Of a stretch of 64,000 nt of DNA, positions 17,958-26,857 are shown one piece after another. Within the stretch, counting starts at the first letter, position 1, and each line of letters begins with the position of its first letter. The translations under genes were made by a program, and so were the position numbers. The stretch covers positions 1 to 64,000 of the forward strand of contig LUZY01000002.1 of NCBI GenBank assembly GCA_001603805.1. Direction: 5' to 3'. The DNA comes from Deferribacterales bacterium Deferri_01. Lineage in GTDB: Bacteria > Chrysiogenota > Deferribacteres > Deferribacterales > Geovibrionaceae. The notes beneath the pieces were generated by a model. It made no database searches, was not told the origin of the DNA, and worked only from the letters and a program-made list of their open reading frames with translations.

Positions 17958-18644
17958 ATGTTTAATATATCAATACAGCATCTGATGAATTACAGTTTAT
18001 TCCTTGAAAAGTGGTTATTTCATATAAAAGAAACGCATATAATAGCCTTTACTTCCAACCGTGCGAATTCTGAACTTCATTACAAAAAAATCATAACAAT
18101 TATTGATGATACTATCAGCCGATATGAAAGCAATATCGTAATGACAAGGATTTTATCTGATAAAAACTTCAGAAATTCTGCGGAAAATATAATCAGCCAA
18201 CATATTGATCATACAAGTATGAGTACTTTTATGCTGGCGTTTAAACTTTTTAAGCAATGTGTTGTTGAAATAATAAATGAATCTGGTGTCAAAGGTACTG
18301 CGCAAATATTGCCGGAAGTCGGTAAAGTATTTGATGCAATGGATGTTATCTTTACTGATATTTACCATATGAACAGCATAAACAAATTAAGAAATATGCT
18401 GCAACAGGTCACTAATACAACACCAAAGCCAAAGCCCATAAAGATTGGTTCAAAATCGATGACACAAACCGAGCATAAAATTTGTGAATACATCAAAGAA
18501 GGTTTATCCACAAAAGAAATTGCAGAAAAAATGAATGTTGTAATTTCCACAGTTCAGACACATAGGAAAAGAATAAGAAAAAAGCTGAATATCAATAATA
18601 AGCAAAGTTTATATAATCACTTAAAAGAAAATGTTAATAGCTGA
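17958..18644 (+). CDS. LuxR-type regulator, short paralogue lacking PAS
   Basis: The 228-residue protein keeps the N-terminal helical domain of its neighbour (ENIISQHIDHTSMSTFMLAFKLF ... VFDAMDVIFTDIY) and the C-terminal LuxR helix-turn-helix (TKEIAEKMNVVISTVQTHRKRIRKKL), but has no PAS domain between them. It is 52 bases downstream of the longer paralogue on the same strand. No strong ribosome site is visible, so a later Met is possible. AT-rich compared with neighbours. It may modulate the longer protein or hold a second, PAS-independent input (inference). Confidence 0.8.
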   Translation: MFNISIQHLMNYSLFLEKWLFHIKETHIIAFTSNRANSELHYKKIITIIDDTISRYESNIVMTRILSDKNFRNSAENIISQHIDHTSMSTFMLAFKLFKQCVVEIINESGVKGTAQILPEVGKVFDAMDVIFTDIYHMNSINKLRNMLQQVTNTTPKPKPIKIGSKSMTQTEHKICEYIKEGLSTKEIAEKMNVVISTVQTHRKRIRKKLNINNKQSLYNHLKENVNS

Positions 18645-18650
18645 AAAATA

Positions 18651-18691
18651 AAAAAGAGTGTGCGGACGAGCAACGTCCGCACACTCTTTTT
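18651..18691. terminator. Strong bidirectional terminator
   Basis: An 18-bp perfect inverted repeat (A5 GAGTGTGCGGACG, loop AGCAA, then the complement ending in T6) separates the luxR pair from the convergent torD gene. It has a U-tract in both directions. Confidence 0.9.
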
Positions 18692-18749
18692 TGTGGCATA
18701 CTGACCAAAGCACGCCCTGACGGTTACCCTGTTGTTATACCGTTATATT

Positions 18750-19376
18750 TCAAACTGCATCCTGACAGCTCTCTGTTATTTCTTTTAGATTCTTAAAATC
18801 TATAGTTAAAAACTCTTCCACCAGCAATACCATAGCCGAATAGAACCCCTGCTCTCCTGCTTCTTTCAGCACATTGGATGAAAACATGGGCACCCATTGG
18901 AGAAGGTGCTTTTCTAAAAATAACCGCTGTTGTGTCATATATTTCATATGCCCGCTCTCAGCAGTTTTTTCAGACATTTTAAACATGAAATACAACTCAG
19001 AGGGGAAACTATCTATTGAAAAGTTAACTCCGGATGGACGCGGAATATTATTGTCTGCATAAAATAAAGTAACTGACAAAATAAGTTCCGTTGGGTTCAG
19101 ACTGCTTCTATGTCTGGACTCTTTCAGTTCAACACTGCGCAGCCCTAGAAGAAACAGACGGGTAAACTGCATATTCAGTGAAAGAATATCTAAATCATTG
19201 CATTTCTTCAGTATTGATAACCCGCGGGAAAACTTAGCCGGAATCTCTTTTTCCAGTGCCTCAAACACCGGAATAAACGTATCTATTGCTTTCAAAAGCC
19301 TTTCATCCGGTACAATATAGAACACTAAAGTAAAAAATTCGTATATCGCCTGACGGCCAAGTAAGTAATTTTTCAT
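18750..19376 (-). CDS. TorD-family molybdoenzyme chaperone
   Basis: This 208-residue helical protein has TorD features: an N-terminal helix GRQAIYEFFTLVF, the segment LNMQFTRLFLLG with an acidic neighbour, and the late EKHLLQWVPMF. It is the last gene of the DmsA-like operon, so its client is probably the enzyme at 20017-22854. A hairpin lies between it and the Fe-S gene. Confidence 0.88.
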   Translation of the reverse strand: MKNYLLGRQAIYEFFTLVFYIVPDERLLKAIDTFIPVFEALEKEIPAKFSRGLSILKKCNDLDILSLNMQFTRLFLLGLRSVELKESRHRSSLNPTELILSVTLFYADNNIPRPSGVNFSIDSFPSELYFMFKMSEKTAESGHMKYMTQQRLFLEKHLLQWVPMFSSNVLKEAGEQGFYSAMVLLVEEFLTIDFKNLKEITESCQDAV

Positions 19377-19390
19377 TATTTTACCTAAAA

Positions 19391-19420
19391 GCAGCTCCCA
19401 CCCAGAAAAGCGGGAGCTGC
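19391..19420 (-). terminator. Intercistronic hairpin before torD
   Basis: GCAGCTCCC (19391-19399) and GGGAGCTGC (19412-19420) form a 9-bp stem. On the minus strand it is followed by TTTTAGG, directly upstream of the torD start. It may be a leaky terminator or processing site that keeps the chaperone at a lower level than the subunits. Confidence 0.5.
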
Positions 19421-19426
19421 GGATTA

Positions 19427-20020
19427 TTACCAGGTTTTAATAACTATTGAAGGTCCGGTTAATTTTTGATTCGGCACAAGATCTTCCGCTGCAGAGGCTG
19501 CATTAGCAGGAAGAGTTGTAAGATCATGGGTATTGCCATAATTACCGATCAAAACATCATAATCTCCAAATTTTAGTGCCGCATTAGGACAGCTTTGAAC
19601 GCAAAACGGCTGAATTCCCGCCTGAAGACGGTCATAACACATATCGCATTTGCTGGCTTTTTCAGCTTCCTCATTAAAAACCGGAGCATGGTACGGACAT
19701 ACCTCAATACATGTCTGGCATCCGATACATTTGCTATAATCATGTATCACAGGGCCTTCTGGGGTTTTCGTATATGCTTCCACTGGGCAATATTCAACAC
19801 ACTGAGGCTGATGGCAATGGTTGCAACTCATAGAAACCTGTATAAAGGTATTCGGATTCTCTCCAAATTTTGGATTGCTGATCCCCTCAAGCTCCACTGA
19901 ACGAACTTTTCTCCACTTAATGCCTGTGACAAGTTTACGTTCCATCTTACAGGCAAGCTCGCAAGTTTTACAGTTGTTACAGTATCTCGTATCTATCAGA
20001 AATGCTAAACGCCTGCTCAT
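19427..20020 (-). CDS. Four-cluster [4Fe-4S] electron-transfer subunit (DmsB type)
   Basis: This 197-residue protein has four Cys groups: CNNCKTCELACK, CNHCHQPQCVEYCP, CIGCQTCIEVCP and CDMCYDRL with CVQSCP. It overlaps the catalytic gene upstream by four bases (ATGA), so the two are a stoichiometric pair. No membrane anchor follows; only torD does, so quinol oxidation must come from elsewhere or the enzyme uses a soluble donor. Confidence 0.93.
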   Translation of the reverse strand: MSRRLAFLIDTRYCNNCKTCELACKMERKLVTGIKWRKVRSVELEGISNPKFGENPNTFIQVSMSCNHCHQPQCVEYCPVEAYTKTPEGPVIHDYSKCIGCQTCIEVCPYHAPVFNEEAEKASKCDMCYDRLQAGIQPFCVQSCPNAALKFGDYDVLIGNYGNTHDLTTLPANAASAAEDLVPNQKLTGPSIVIKTW

Positions 20021-22854
20021 TTCAAACCTCCTTTGGTTATTTTCACAAGAGTATTATTATGCGTATGTCCGCAACCCATAGGGTCAGGCAGTTCAGCAAC
20101 AATAGTACTTGAGCTTAGTGGTCCGTATTTATCCCACCAGCCGTTTTCTACACAGACAACACCGGAAACAACTCTGGAGGTTACCATTGCAAAACGTTCA
20201 ATAGAGCCGATTGCACTGCTGACAGTGACCAGATCGCCGTCTTTGATACCTATTTTTTCCGCATTATCAGGATGAATCATCACGATACCTTTTTCACCAA
20301 AGAGCTCACGAATCCATGGCAAGCCGGTAAAAGAAGCATGAACAGATCTGGCAACTTTGATCTGGACGCAATTCAGGTCATATTCATTCCTTATATCCTG
20401 CCATCTTTGAGGCAGTTTACCGAAATCTTTTTCCCAGTAGAGAGCAGAAGTCCACCCTTGCCCAGATACAGGCGCCCATGGCAGAGAACTTTCAAGAGCC
20501 GGTACAAATCTGGGGAAAGGACCCCTGAAAAGATCCTTTGCCGGATTAGGGGAAAGGCGGGGGTATTTGTAGCCCGCCGGCTTGCCCGGTGAAGCTTCCA
20601 TGCTCTGCCATTCAGTTATAAACAGCTTTGCTCGGTTGTTGGTAGCGCATGCTCCTTTAAACTCATGGTTCCAGAAAGGAACCCAAGGCAACGCAAGGGA
20701 TGCAGGGCGAATTGCCTTTTCTTTCTGCAGTCCTTTGTAGGTAATTCCGTTAATTTCAAAATTATTTGCAGGGTTTTCAATTATATCTTTTACGTAAAAT
20801 TCATCATCATGATCAAATTGAGCCGCTTCATCAGCATTCAACACAAGCTTTGCCAGCCTGCGCATAATCTGCATATCAGAAAGAGCCTGTCCATAAGGCA
20901 TAATACCGTTTTCCATGATCTGAACATATTTATTACGGTTATGCGCTCCGATATCATTATATTCAAAAGGCGTGGCCACAGGCAAAAAGTAATCACAGTA
21001 GTCAGCATCAGTGTTCCATGTCGGCTTCGCAACTACAACAGTTTCAGTGGTCAGCAAAGCATCTTTGAGAGCATTAGTGTTCGGGAACTGTGTCAGCAGG
21101 CTTCTTGATGCAACCCATAAAAATTTCAGCTGAGGATCTTTTGTACCTGCAGGAAATTTTGAAGACGGCAAAAAAACATCCTGAGGTTTTCCTCTGTTTG
21201 CATCACTCAAACGTTGTCCTAATACGCCAAATGGTATTGTATAACCAGACATATTTCCTTTTGGACGTGGCTGAGTAATATATGTATTGGCTACGTTTAG
21301 TTTTTTCATATCACCAGTCTGCATTCCGCCGGAAGTCGCATAACCGGAAGTGTCATCCACACCGTTTCCAGGTTCACCGAGATTTCCAGTTACCATTGAT
21401 AAAATGCAGTGAAGTGCGCACATGTGACCGCCGTTTTCAGTCCTCATAGCGCCGCCCATATTCTGGATAATCATGGACTTCTTTCCGCTGGATGCATATA
21501 CAGCTGCAGTTGAGTTTATTTTACTGATCGCAACACCAGTATAGCCGGATATTGTTTCATCACAATACGTGGGGTCATAAAAATACTGTAAGTCACTGAA
21601 ATTACCGAATTTTTTGACTATTACCTTTTTATCTCCGGCATAGAGCCCCAACATAAGGTTGAATACAGTTGTTATACCTTTTTCGCGATCTGCATAAAAC
21701 AAATCAGGGTTCTGCAAGGGTTTTGTATTACGCCCTTTATTTAATTCCGCAGCAACAGCTTTTCCGCCACTCCAGACACACGGATTGCCGTCAGAATCAG
21801 TCATATATTTCATATTATACATTTTGTTGTATGCTTTTTCCCCGGCAGCAGGGATTACAGGTTTATTATCATCATCTGTCAAAGCGGAAATATCTATTAA
21901 GTAAGAAGCGTTAGTGCGGTGTTTAAGAAACTCTTCATCTATCCAGCCCGGTTGTGATCCATCAAAGTGCTTTTCAAATATATGCCTGAGCATTCCGATA
22001 GCCACAAGGGTATCTGTACCCGGTTTTATGGGCAGCCATTGATTGGCAATTTCTGCACTCTCACTGTAGCGGGGATCAATCACAATAATTTCTGCATTAT
22101 TTTTTTCGCGAGCTTCTGCCACAAACTTCCAGTACGTGTTTGAAGTTGTAGCAGGGTTATTACCCCAGCAAATTATACAATGAGCATTTTTTATTGTATC
22201 CCTTGTATCTATACGTCTCTCTCCGAAGGCCGTTACCATTCCGTCGTCAGCACCCTGACAGCAGCTGTTACCAATGTGGACTATCCTGTTAGGCGCAGCA
22301 AAAGAAAAGAAATTACTAAGCAGGTTGTTGGCAATCGGTCCCATGTTGCCTGAACCTGTACACAGAAGAACACCCTGATCATTTCTTAAAGGTTTAAGCT
22401 TTGAAGCAATTTCATCAAGCGCCTGCTCCCATGAAATAGAGATAAAAGAGTCTTCGTTATTATTTTTTATGGCAGGGTTTTTCCTCACTCTCTTCATAGG
22501 AGTTGCAACTCTGTTTTCGGTCAAAAACTGCATGCGGCTCATTCCTCTGGCACAAGCCGTTGTAAAGTAAGGATCATCCGGCTTTCTAGTCGGCTCAACA
22601 CGCACAACAGTGTCCCCTACCAGCTGGCAATTCAAACTGTGGGTAAGACACTCAACCGGACAAGTCGAATATACTTTTCTTGTCTCACGCAAATCAATCT
22701 TGTTTGGGTTTGGTGACAGCTCGTTACCCTCTGCAGCATTCAAGGATTTTCCTGCACATCCCGGCAGGGCAGAGGCAGCACTAACTGCCAAAACTCCTTT
22801 CATAAAAACACGTCTGGACAATGACCCGTTGAAATTCTCAGATTCTTTTTTCAT
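20017..22854 (-). CDS. DmsA-like Tat-exported molybdopterin oxidoreductase
   Basis: The 945-residue protein has a Tat signal (SLSRRVFMKGVLAVS). The start at 22854 has the ribosome site GGAGAGAACC; ATG 22875 lies in that leader and is less likely. The N-terminal cluster motif is CPVECLTHSLNC ... CARG: Cx3C is normal, but the third ligand position holds Ser, with a Cys three residues on, so the FS0 cluster is unusual. The segment IGNSCCQGADDG covers the Mo-ligand region and suggests Cys or Asp rather than the DmsA Ser. The middle and C-terminus (GHTHNNTLVKI) are DmsA-like. The substrate is unknown. The Fe-S and TorD genes follow. Confidence 0.88.
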   Translation of the reverse strand: MKKESENFNGSLSRRVFMKGVLAVSAASALPGCAGKSLNAAEGNELSPNPNKIDLRETRKVYSTCPVECLTHSLNCQLVGDTVVRVEPTRKPDDPYFTTACARGMSRMQFLTENRVATPMKRVRKNPAIKNNNEDSFISISWEQALDEIASKLKPLRNDQGVLLCTGSGNMGPIANNLLSNFFSFAAPNRIVHIGNSCCQGADDGMVTAFGERRIDTRDTIKNAHCIICWGNNPATTSNTYWKFVAEAREKNNAEIIVIDPRYSESAEIANQWLPIKPGTDTLVAIGMLRHIFEKHFDGSQPGWIDEEFLKHRTNASYLIDISALTDDDNKPVIPAAGEKAYNKMYNMKYMTDSDGNPCVWSGGKAVAAELNKGRNTKPLQNPDLFYADREKGITTVFNLMLGLYAGDKKVIVKKFGNFSDLQYFYDPTYCDETISGYTGVAISKINSTAAVYASSGKKSMIIQNMGGAMRTENGGHMCALHCILSMVTGNLGEPGNGVDDTSGYATSGGMQTGDMKKLNVANTYITQPRPKGNMSGYTIPFGVLGQRLSDANRGKPQDVFLPSSKFPAGTKDPQLKFLWVASRSLLTQFPNTNALKDALLTTETVVVAKPTWNTDADYCDYFLPVATPFEYNDIGAHNRNKYVQIMENGIMPYGQALSDMQIMRRLAKLVLNADEAAQFDHDDEFYVKDIIENPANNFEINGITYKGLQKEKAIRPASLALPWVPFWNHEFKGACATNNRAKLFITEWQSMEASPGKPAGYKYPRLSPNPAKDLFRGPFPRFVPALESSLPWAPVSGQGWTSALYWEKDFGKLPQRWQDIRNEYDLNCVQIKVARSVHASFTGLPWIRELFGEKGIVMIHPDNAEKIGIKDGDLVTVSSAIGSIERFAMVTSRVVSGVVCVENGWWDKYGPLSSSTIVAELPDPMGCGHTHNNTLVKITKGGLK

Positions 22855-22927
22855 GGTTCTCTCCTTCTTCATCATGTCCTATCAATTTTAAACAATCTTG
22901 TTTATATCCAATAAGTTATGCGAAGCA

Positions 22928-22955
22928 AGCGGACCAAGTCCGCTAAGTGCACTTA
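22928..22955. promoter_or_regulatory. Two abutting palindromes upstream of the DmsA-like operon
   Basis: AGCGGAC-CAA-GTCCGCT occupies 22928-22944 and is immediately followed by the perfect palindrome TAAGTGCACTTA (22944-22955). The position, about 75-100 bases before the start codon, fits an operator or activator site. Confidence 0.4.
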
Positions 22956-23227
22956 CGCAGCAACCTTTGTAACAAAAAATTAACATCAGAGATAAAGTAT
23001 GATAATAGTGAAAAAAATGACTTTTCAGTAAAAGAGTTTATATTAAAATAACTTATACAAAAAAGAAGTGTTTAAAAAAGTAGAGCAGGTAGTGAGATTA
23101 TGGGTATATGAGTAAAAAATATGTACTAATAATAAAACAAAACAGTACTGTGTTCATATTTACACACATAAAATACAAAAAGACAGCAGCGACGCATAAG
23201 AATAAATACCAGTTTCATAAAAATTCT

Positions 23228-23246
23228 CCCCCCCCCCAAAAAAAAA
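23228..23246. repeat. Homopolymer tract C10A9
   Basis: Ten C followed by nine A. Such tracts are prone to slipped-strand length change. It does not lie in a gene that I can support. Confidence 0.8.
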
Positions 23247-23931
23247 CAGTCAGAGCTGCAGAGAGACAAATCAGCCCACTGTAGGAATGTTAAATCTTTT
23301 GTCTTCTTCCATATGGAGTTTAAGTCTACCTCTCTTGGTGATCTTACGTAAAAGATGAACAGAAGGGGAATTTCTTCAAGATAGCTATGTTCCTTTTTTA
23401 ATTTATCGAAGCTGGTAATAATAGCCACACGGAGCCTTAACCTATGGAGATTTAAATTCAGGAAAGGATGATAAAATGACTGGGAATACACCTTCCTTAT
23501 TTTGGCCTAAAAGCTGTACAGTAGATGGAAATCAGCTTCTTACAAACCAAAGAACTCATAATGTGACTGGAAAGAGAACGTGTGATCGTTTCATTTACTA
23601 GCAAAAATAAGTGAAAACATTCTTGACAAAAAAACCATCCAGACGGTATGTTCATTTCTTATATTTGTCTGCCTGTAGTCGCTACAGCACCTTAACTCTG
23701 TCTGACCAAAGCCTTTTACACCCTCTAACAGATAGTACACATATATACTAAGGCAACATAGGACTGCCCGACTTTTTAAGCTAATTAGTGCCGAATTCAA
23801 CGCAATGAAGTAATCGAATACACATTCAGCTATACAAAACAATTATTGTTTACAGAAATTTAACACTGGGTTCAGCTGGCGGACGCTCATAACTTGCGCC
23901 ACTAATCCGAAAGTTCAAGGAGCAAAACTAT

Positions 23932-25284
23932 ATGAAAAGCAATTTTGATAACAGGTATCTGTTAGAGCATGGTTCAATCAGCAGAGTTTTTCTGAAATAC
24001 TCACTTCCAAGTGTCATCACAATGGTATTTTTTGGTGTGCAGAGCTTGGTAGACGGTATTGTAGTAGGAAATTATCTGGGATCAGATGCTTTGGGCGGTG
24101 TAAATATCATTATGCCATTTTTCAGCTTTATTATAGTGTTAGCTCTTATAATCGGCATAGGAAGCCAGACAATTGTCAGTATGGAACTGGGCCGTAAAAA
24201 TACAGAGAAGGCACAGGATGCTATGTCTACCGGTTTTTGGGCGCTAGTAGCAATAGGTATGATAGCAACAGCCTTTCTGCTTCTGTTCGCTGAACCGCTG
24301 ACCAAATTGATGGGGAGTGACGATCGGCTTCTGCCTTTTGCACTTGACTATCTTAAAGGGCTGATACCATTCGTATTGCCACTTGCTCTATGCTTTTATT
24401 CCGATGCCATGTTGAAGTCACTGGGGCATCCCAAGTTTTCAATGATTATCATGTCGCTGAGTGTGGTAATCAATGTGTTACTGACTTTCCTTTTTGTGGC
24501 AGTATTGGACTGGGGCACGGCTGGAGCAAGTGTGGCAACTGGTCTGGCTTTCACTATCGGATTACTGATTTCAGGGAGTATCACCTTTAATCCAAAGCAA
24601 CAGCTGTCAATGCTTAAGGGTCGTTTTCATATGCTGCTCTTGCGACGAGCTGCTTTCAACGGCTCATCCGAAGGTGTATCAGAAATGGCGGCTGCAGTCA
24701 GTATTCTAATCATTAATCTAACTGTCATCCGCCTTTTGGGGGCAGACGGCGTGGCTGCGTTTACTGCTATCAACTACCTTAACCTGATAGGTGTTTTGTT
24801 GTTCCTCGGTATTTCGGATGGTTTAATCCCTGTGCTTAGTTTCAATTTCGGAGCTGGAAACCACGAACGGGTCAAACAATTATTTCGTTTTGCTGTAGTA
24901 GTCAATATGAATATCGGTATAATAGTGTTTATAGTGTTGCAATTAGCCGGAAGCAAAGCAATTTTGCTGTTCTTTGATAGCAGCGAGAATCAGGCATTCC
25001 GGATCGCTGCTGATGGCTTACAACTCTTCGCTTTCGTATTTTTGGTAAACGGACTTAATGTACTGATTATCTCCTATTTTACCGCACTGGGCGAAGCTAA
25101 AAACTCATTCATAATTGCGGTTTTGCGTGGTTTGGTGTTTTTGCTGGCGGGCGTCACAATTTTACCAATATTTATCGGTATTAATGGTGTCTGGGCGGCA
25201 ATTCCACTGGCGGAGTTGCTGGCACTGGGAGTAGCACTCTTGCTGCTACATAGGACGCACAAAAAAATAATTTGGCACGTATAG
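23932..25284 (+). CDS. MATE-family efflux transporter
   Basis: The 450-residue protein has twelve membrane segments arranged as two MATE repeats, with LVDGIVVGNYLGSDALGGVNI in the first half and GISDGLIPVLSFNFGAGN in the second, typical of NorM/DinF-type Na+ or H+ drug antiporters. AAGGAGCAAAACTAT precedes the ATG. A GNAT gene and a TetR-type gene follow on the same strand, with gene-poor DNA before, so this may be an acquired resistance island (inference). Confidence 0.9.
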   Translation: MKSNFDNRYLLEHGSISRVFLKYSLPSVITMVFFGVQSLVDGIVVGNYLGSDALGGVNIIMPFFSFIIVLALIIGIGSQTIVSMELGRKNTEKAQDAMSTGFWALVAIGMIATAFLLLFAEPLTKLMGSDDRLLPFALDYLKGLIPFVLPLALCFYSDAMLKSLGHPKFSMIIMSLSVVINVLLTFLFVAVLDWGTAGASVATGLAFTIGLLISGSITFNPKQQLSMLKGRFHMLLLRRAAFNGSSEGVSEMAAAVSILIINLTVIRLLGADGVAAFTAINYLNLIGVLLFLGISDGLIPVLSFNFGAGNHERVKQLFRFAVVVNMNIGIIVFIVLQLAGSKAILLFFDSSENQAFRIAADGLQLFAFVFLVNGLNVLIISYFTALGEAKNSFIIAVLRGLVFLLAGVTILPIFIGINGVWAAIPLAELLALGVALLLLHRTHKKIIWHV

Positions 25285-25352
25285 ATGTAACATCTATTGC
25301 AGGGTTAAAGGCACGCCTTAGACGCAAAGAATTCAAGGGTTGGAAGTAAACT

Positions 25353-25907
25353 ATGGAAAATAATGTTAATAAATCGAATATTGTTCTCAGAATTGCAGAC
25401 AAGCTAGAACTTGAAAAATTTAAAACTGATTTACAAGAAGCCTTTAGAATATCAGCAGAAAAGGAATTTGGTCATACATTAGATAAGCCAATTCCTTCTG
25501 ATTCAGACATTGAAGAGTCAGTTAAATCTGCAGGTTCCATTGTCTATCAAGTTCTTTTAAATAAGAACATTGTTGGTGGTGCTATTGTATCTATTGATGA
25601 AGCAACTCAACACAACAAACTGTTATTATTTTTTATATTAACTCGTTGTCATGATAAAGGTATCGGGCACAATGCATGGAAGGCAATCGAAGAAAAACAT
25701 CCAGAAACAAAAGTGTGGGAAACTGCTACGCCGTATTTTGAGAAAAGAAATATCCATTTTTATGTAAATAAGTGCGGATTTAAAATAGTTGAATTCTTTA
25801 ATAAGTATCATCCTGATCCAAATCAAAAACCAGATAATGACTTTGATGATGAAGATGAAATGTTCAGATTTGAGAAACAGATGAATATATACGAAACGCC
25901 CTCCTAA
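25353..25907 (+). CDS. GNAT-family N-acetyltransferase
   Basis: This 184-residue protein has the GNAT acyl-CoA core (IVYQVLLNKNIVGGAIVSID, then GIGHNAWKAIEE as the motif A loop, and NIHFYVNKCGFKIVEFF near the C-terminus). The substrate is unknown. The gene is clearly AT-rich compared with its neighbours. Its stop codon runs into TAACAGTCGTTTAAGCGG followed by a GCCTGC/GCAGGC stem, which resembles the left half of an integron attC site without a matching right half. This fits an acquired gene. Confidence 0.85.
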   Translation: MENNVNKSNIVLRIADKLELEKFKTDLQEAFRISAEKEFGHTLDKPIPSDSDIEESVKSAGSIVYQVLLNKNIVGGAIVSIDEATQHNKLLLFFILTRCHDKGIGHNAWKAIEEKHPETKVWETATPYFEKRNIHFYVNKCGFKIVEFFNKYHPDPNQKPDNDFDDEDEMFRFEKQMNIYETPS

Positions 25908-26072
25908 CAGTCGTTTAAGCGGGGCGGAGCTTGCGGCCTGCTTTTCAGGGCAGGCTTGCCAGTTAAGAATATTAACCACGGAAATCAATTTTAACTAGTT
26001 TTTTTAGTACACATGGTTGATAAATAATCTGGATCCTAACTGATCATGCTTAAGAAAACATGGAGATCTCTT

Positions 26073-26636
26073 ATGCCGACCGCCCATAAACGGAAAAAGC
26101 AACCTGAAATAGTCCGCAGCAAGCTTATTGAGTGTGCCGCACGAATAATCACAGAGCAAGGCCCTAATGCTGTCACAATTCAGACCGTTGCTGATGCGGC
26201 TGGTGTTACCAAGGGAGGACTTCTTCATCATTTCAAGAACAAAAATCAACTTAACGAGGCTGTATCAAAGTATTTTATAGATCAGCTGGATGCGGAAATT
26301 AATAAACTGATGGCTGATGATCCAGTGGAATATGGGCGATTTACCAGGGCATATATAAATTCTGCATGGAAAGATGTTGCATCAAGGCAGGAAGAACAGT
26401 GGATATCTTTTGTCTTTTATGCACTATCCAACCCTCAATTAAAGTCCATGTATAACGAATGGATGGAAGAAAAACAAAAGCTGCACCACGACACTGACTC
26501 AGATGAAATGCTGCAAGTTCTGAGATACGCAGCCGACGGGATATGGTTTGAAACTTTAATGCGGGCCGGTTATCAAAAAGAGTACTCTGCTTTGTTATCC
26601 AACCTTATAAGAATGACATACAGCTTAGAAAAATAA
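26073..26636 (+). CDS. TetR/AcrR-family regulator
   Basis: The N-terminal helix-turn-helix (NAVTIQTVADAAGVTKGGLLHHFKNKNQL) is typical of TetR proteins, with a ligand-binding C-terminal domain. The start at 26073 follows GGAGATCTCTT; ATG 26046 is less likely. The predicted protein has 187 residues. It is the third gene after MATE and GNAT and may control the MATE pump. Confidence 0.88.
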   Translation: MPTAHKRKKQPEIVRSKLIECAARIITEQGPNAVTIQTVADAAGVTKGGLLHHFKNKNQLNEAVSKYFIDQLDAEINKLMADDPVEYGRFTRAYINSAWKDVASRQEEQWISFVFYALSNPQLKSMYNEWMEEKQKLHHDTDSDEMLQVLRYAADGIWFETLMRAGYQKEYSALLSNLIRMTYSLEK

Positions 26637-26807
26637 CTAACGTCAACTTTCAACCTTTACCTCTTCTGAAATACGGAAAACCCCGCCGAATCGCCGGGAA
26701 GCATATCCGGTTATTAGAGATTTAGACCTGTTATATCTTAAGCGGTCTTATTGTTTCAACACAATGTCACAAATCTGTAGGCTCTGCTGTATTGGAATAT
26801 GAAGCAA

Positions 26808-26832
26808 AAAGGCAGCGTTTATAGCTGCCTTT
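26808..26832 (-). terminator. Terminator of the first flavoprotein-cytochrome module
   Basis: AAAGGCAGC (26808-26816) and GCTGCCTTT (26824-26832) form a 9-bp stem with a seven-base loop. On the minus strand a T-rich stretch follows, just after the tetraheme gene. Confidence 0.8.
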
Positions 26833-26857
26833 CACTAATGTTTTTTAAAGTAAAGAG

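Larger units (their letters stand above)
22855..23931. other. Gene-poor, AT-rich stretch
   Basis: About 1.1 kb without a convincing gene. It holds two abutting dyads at 22928-22955 (AGCGGAC-CAA-GTCCGCT and TAAGTGCACTTA), about 75 bases upstream of the DmsA-like operon. There is a NarL-like heptamer on the minus strand at 23100-23106, a C10A9 tract at 23228-23246, and a promoter-like TTGACA (23623) with TATGTT (23647) at 18-base spacing that faces the MATE gene. Short frames exist on both strands but lack recognisable features. Confidence 0.5.

Noticed and set aside
22944-22955. TAAGTGCACTTA as an FNR or ArcA site
   Set aside because: It does not match TTGAT-N4-ATCAA, so I list it only as a palindrome of unknown partner.
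23126-23491. 121-residue frame on the minus strand across the homopolymer tract
   Set aside because: No domain, biased composition from the poly-T/poly-G run, and no clear ribosome site for the full frame; more likely non-coding.
23476-23601. 41-residue frame with an AGGAAAGGATG leader
   Set aside because: The leader is plausible but the product has no hydrophobic or other recognisable feature, and the region looks degenerate.
25905-25985. Complete integron attC site after the GNAT gene
   Set aside because: Only a left-half-like sequence and one stem are visible; the matching right half (CCCGCTTAAACG then GTT) is absent, and there is no integrase.
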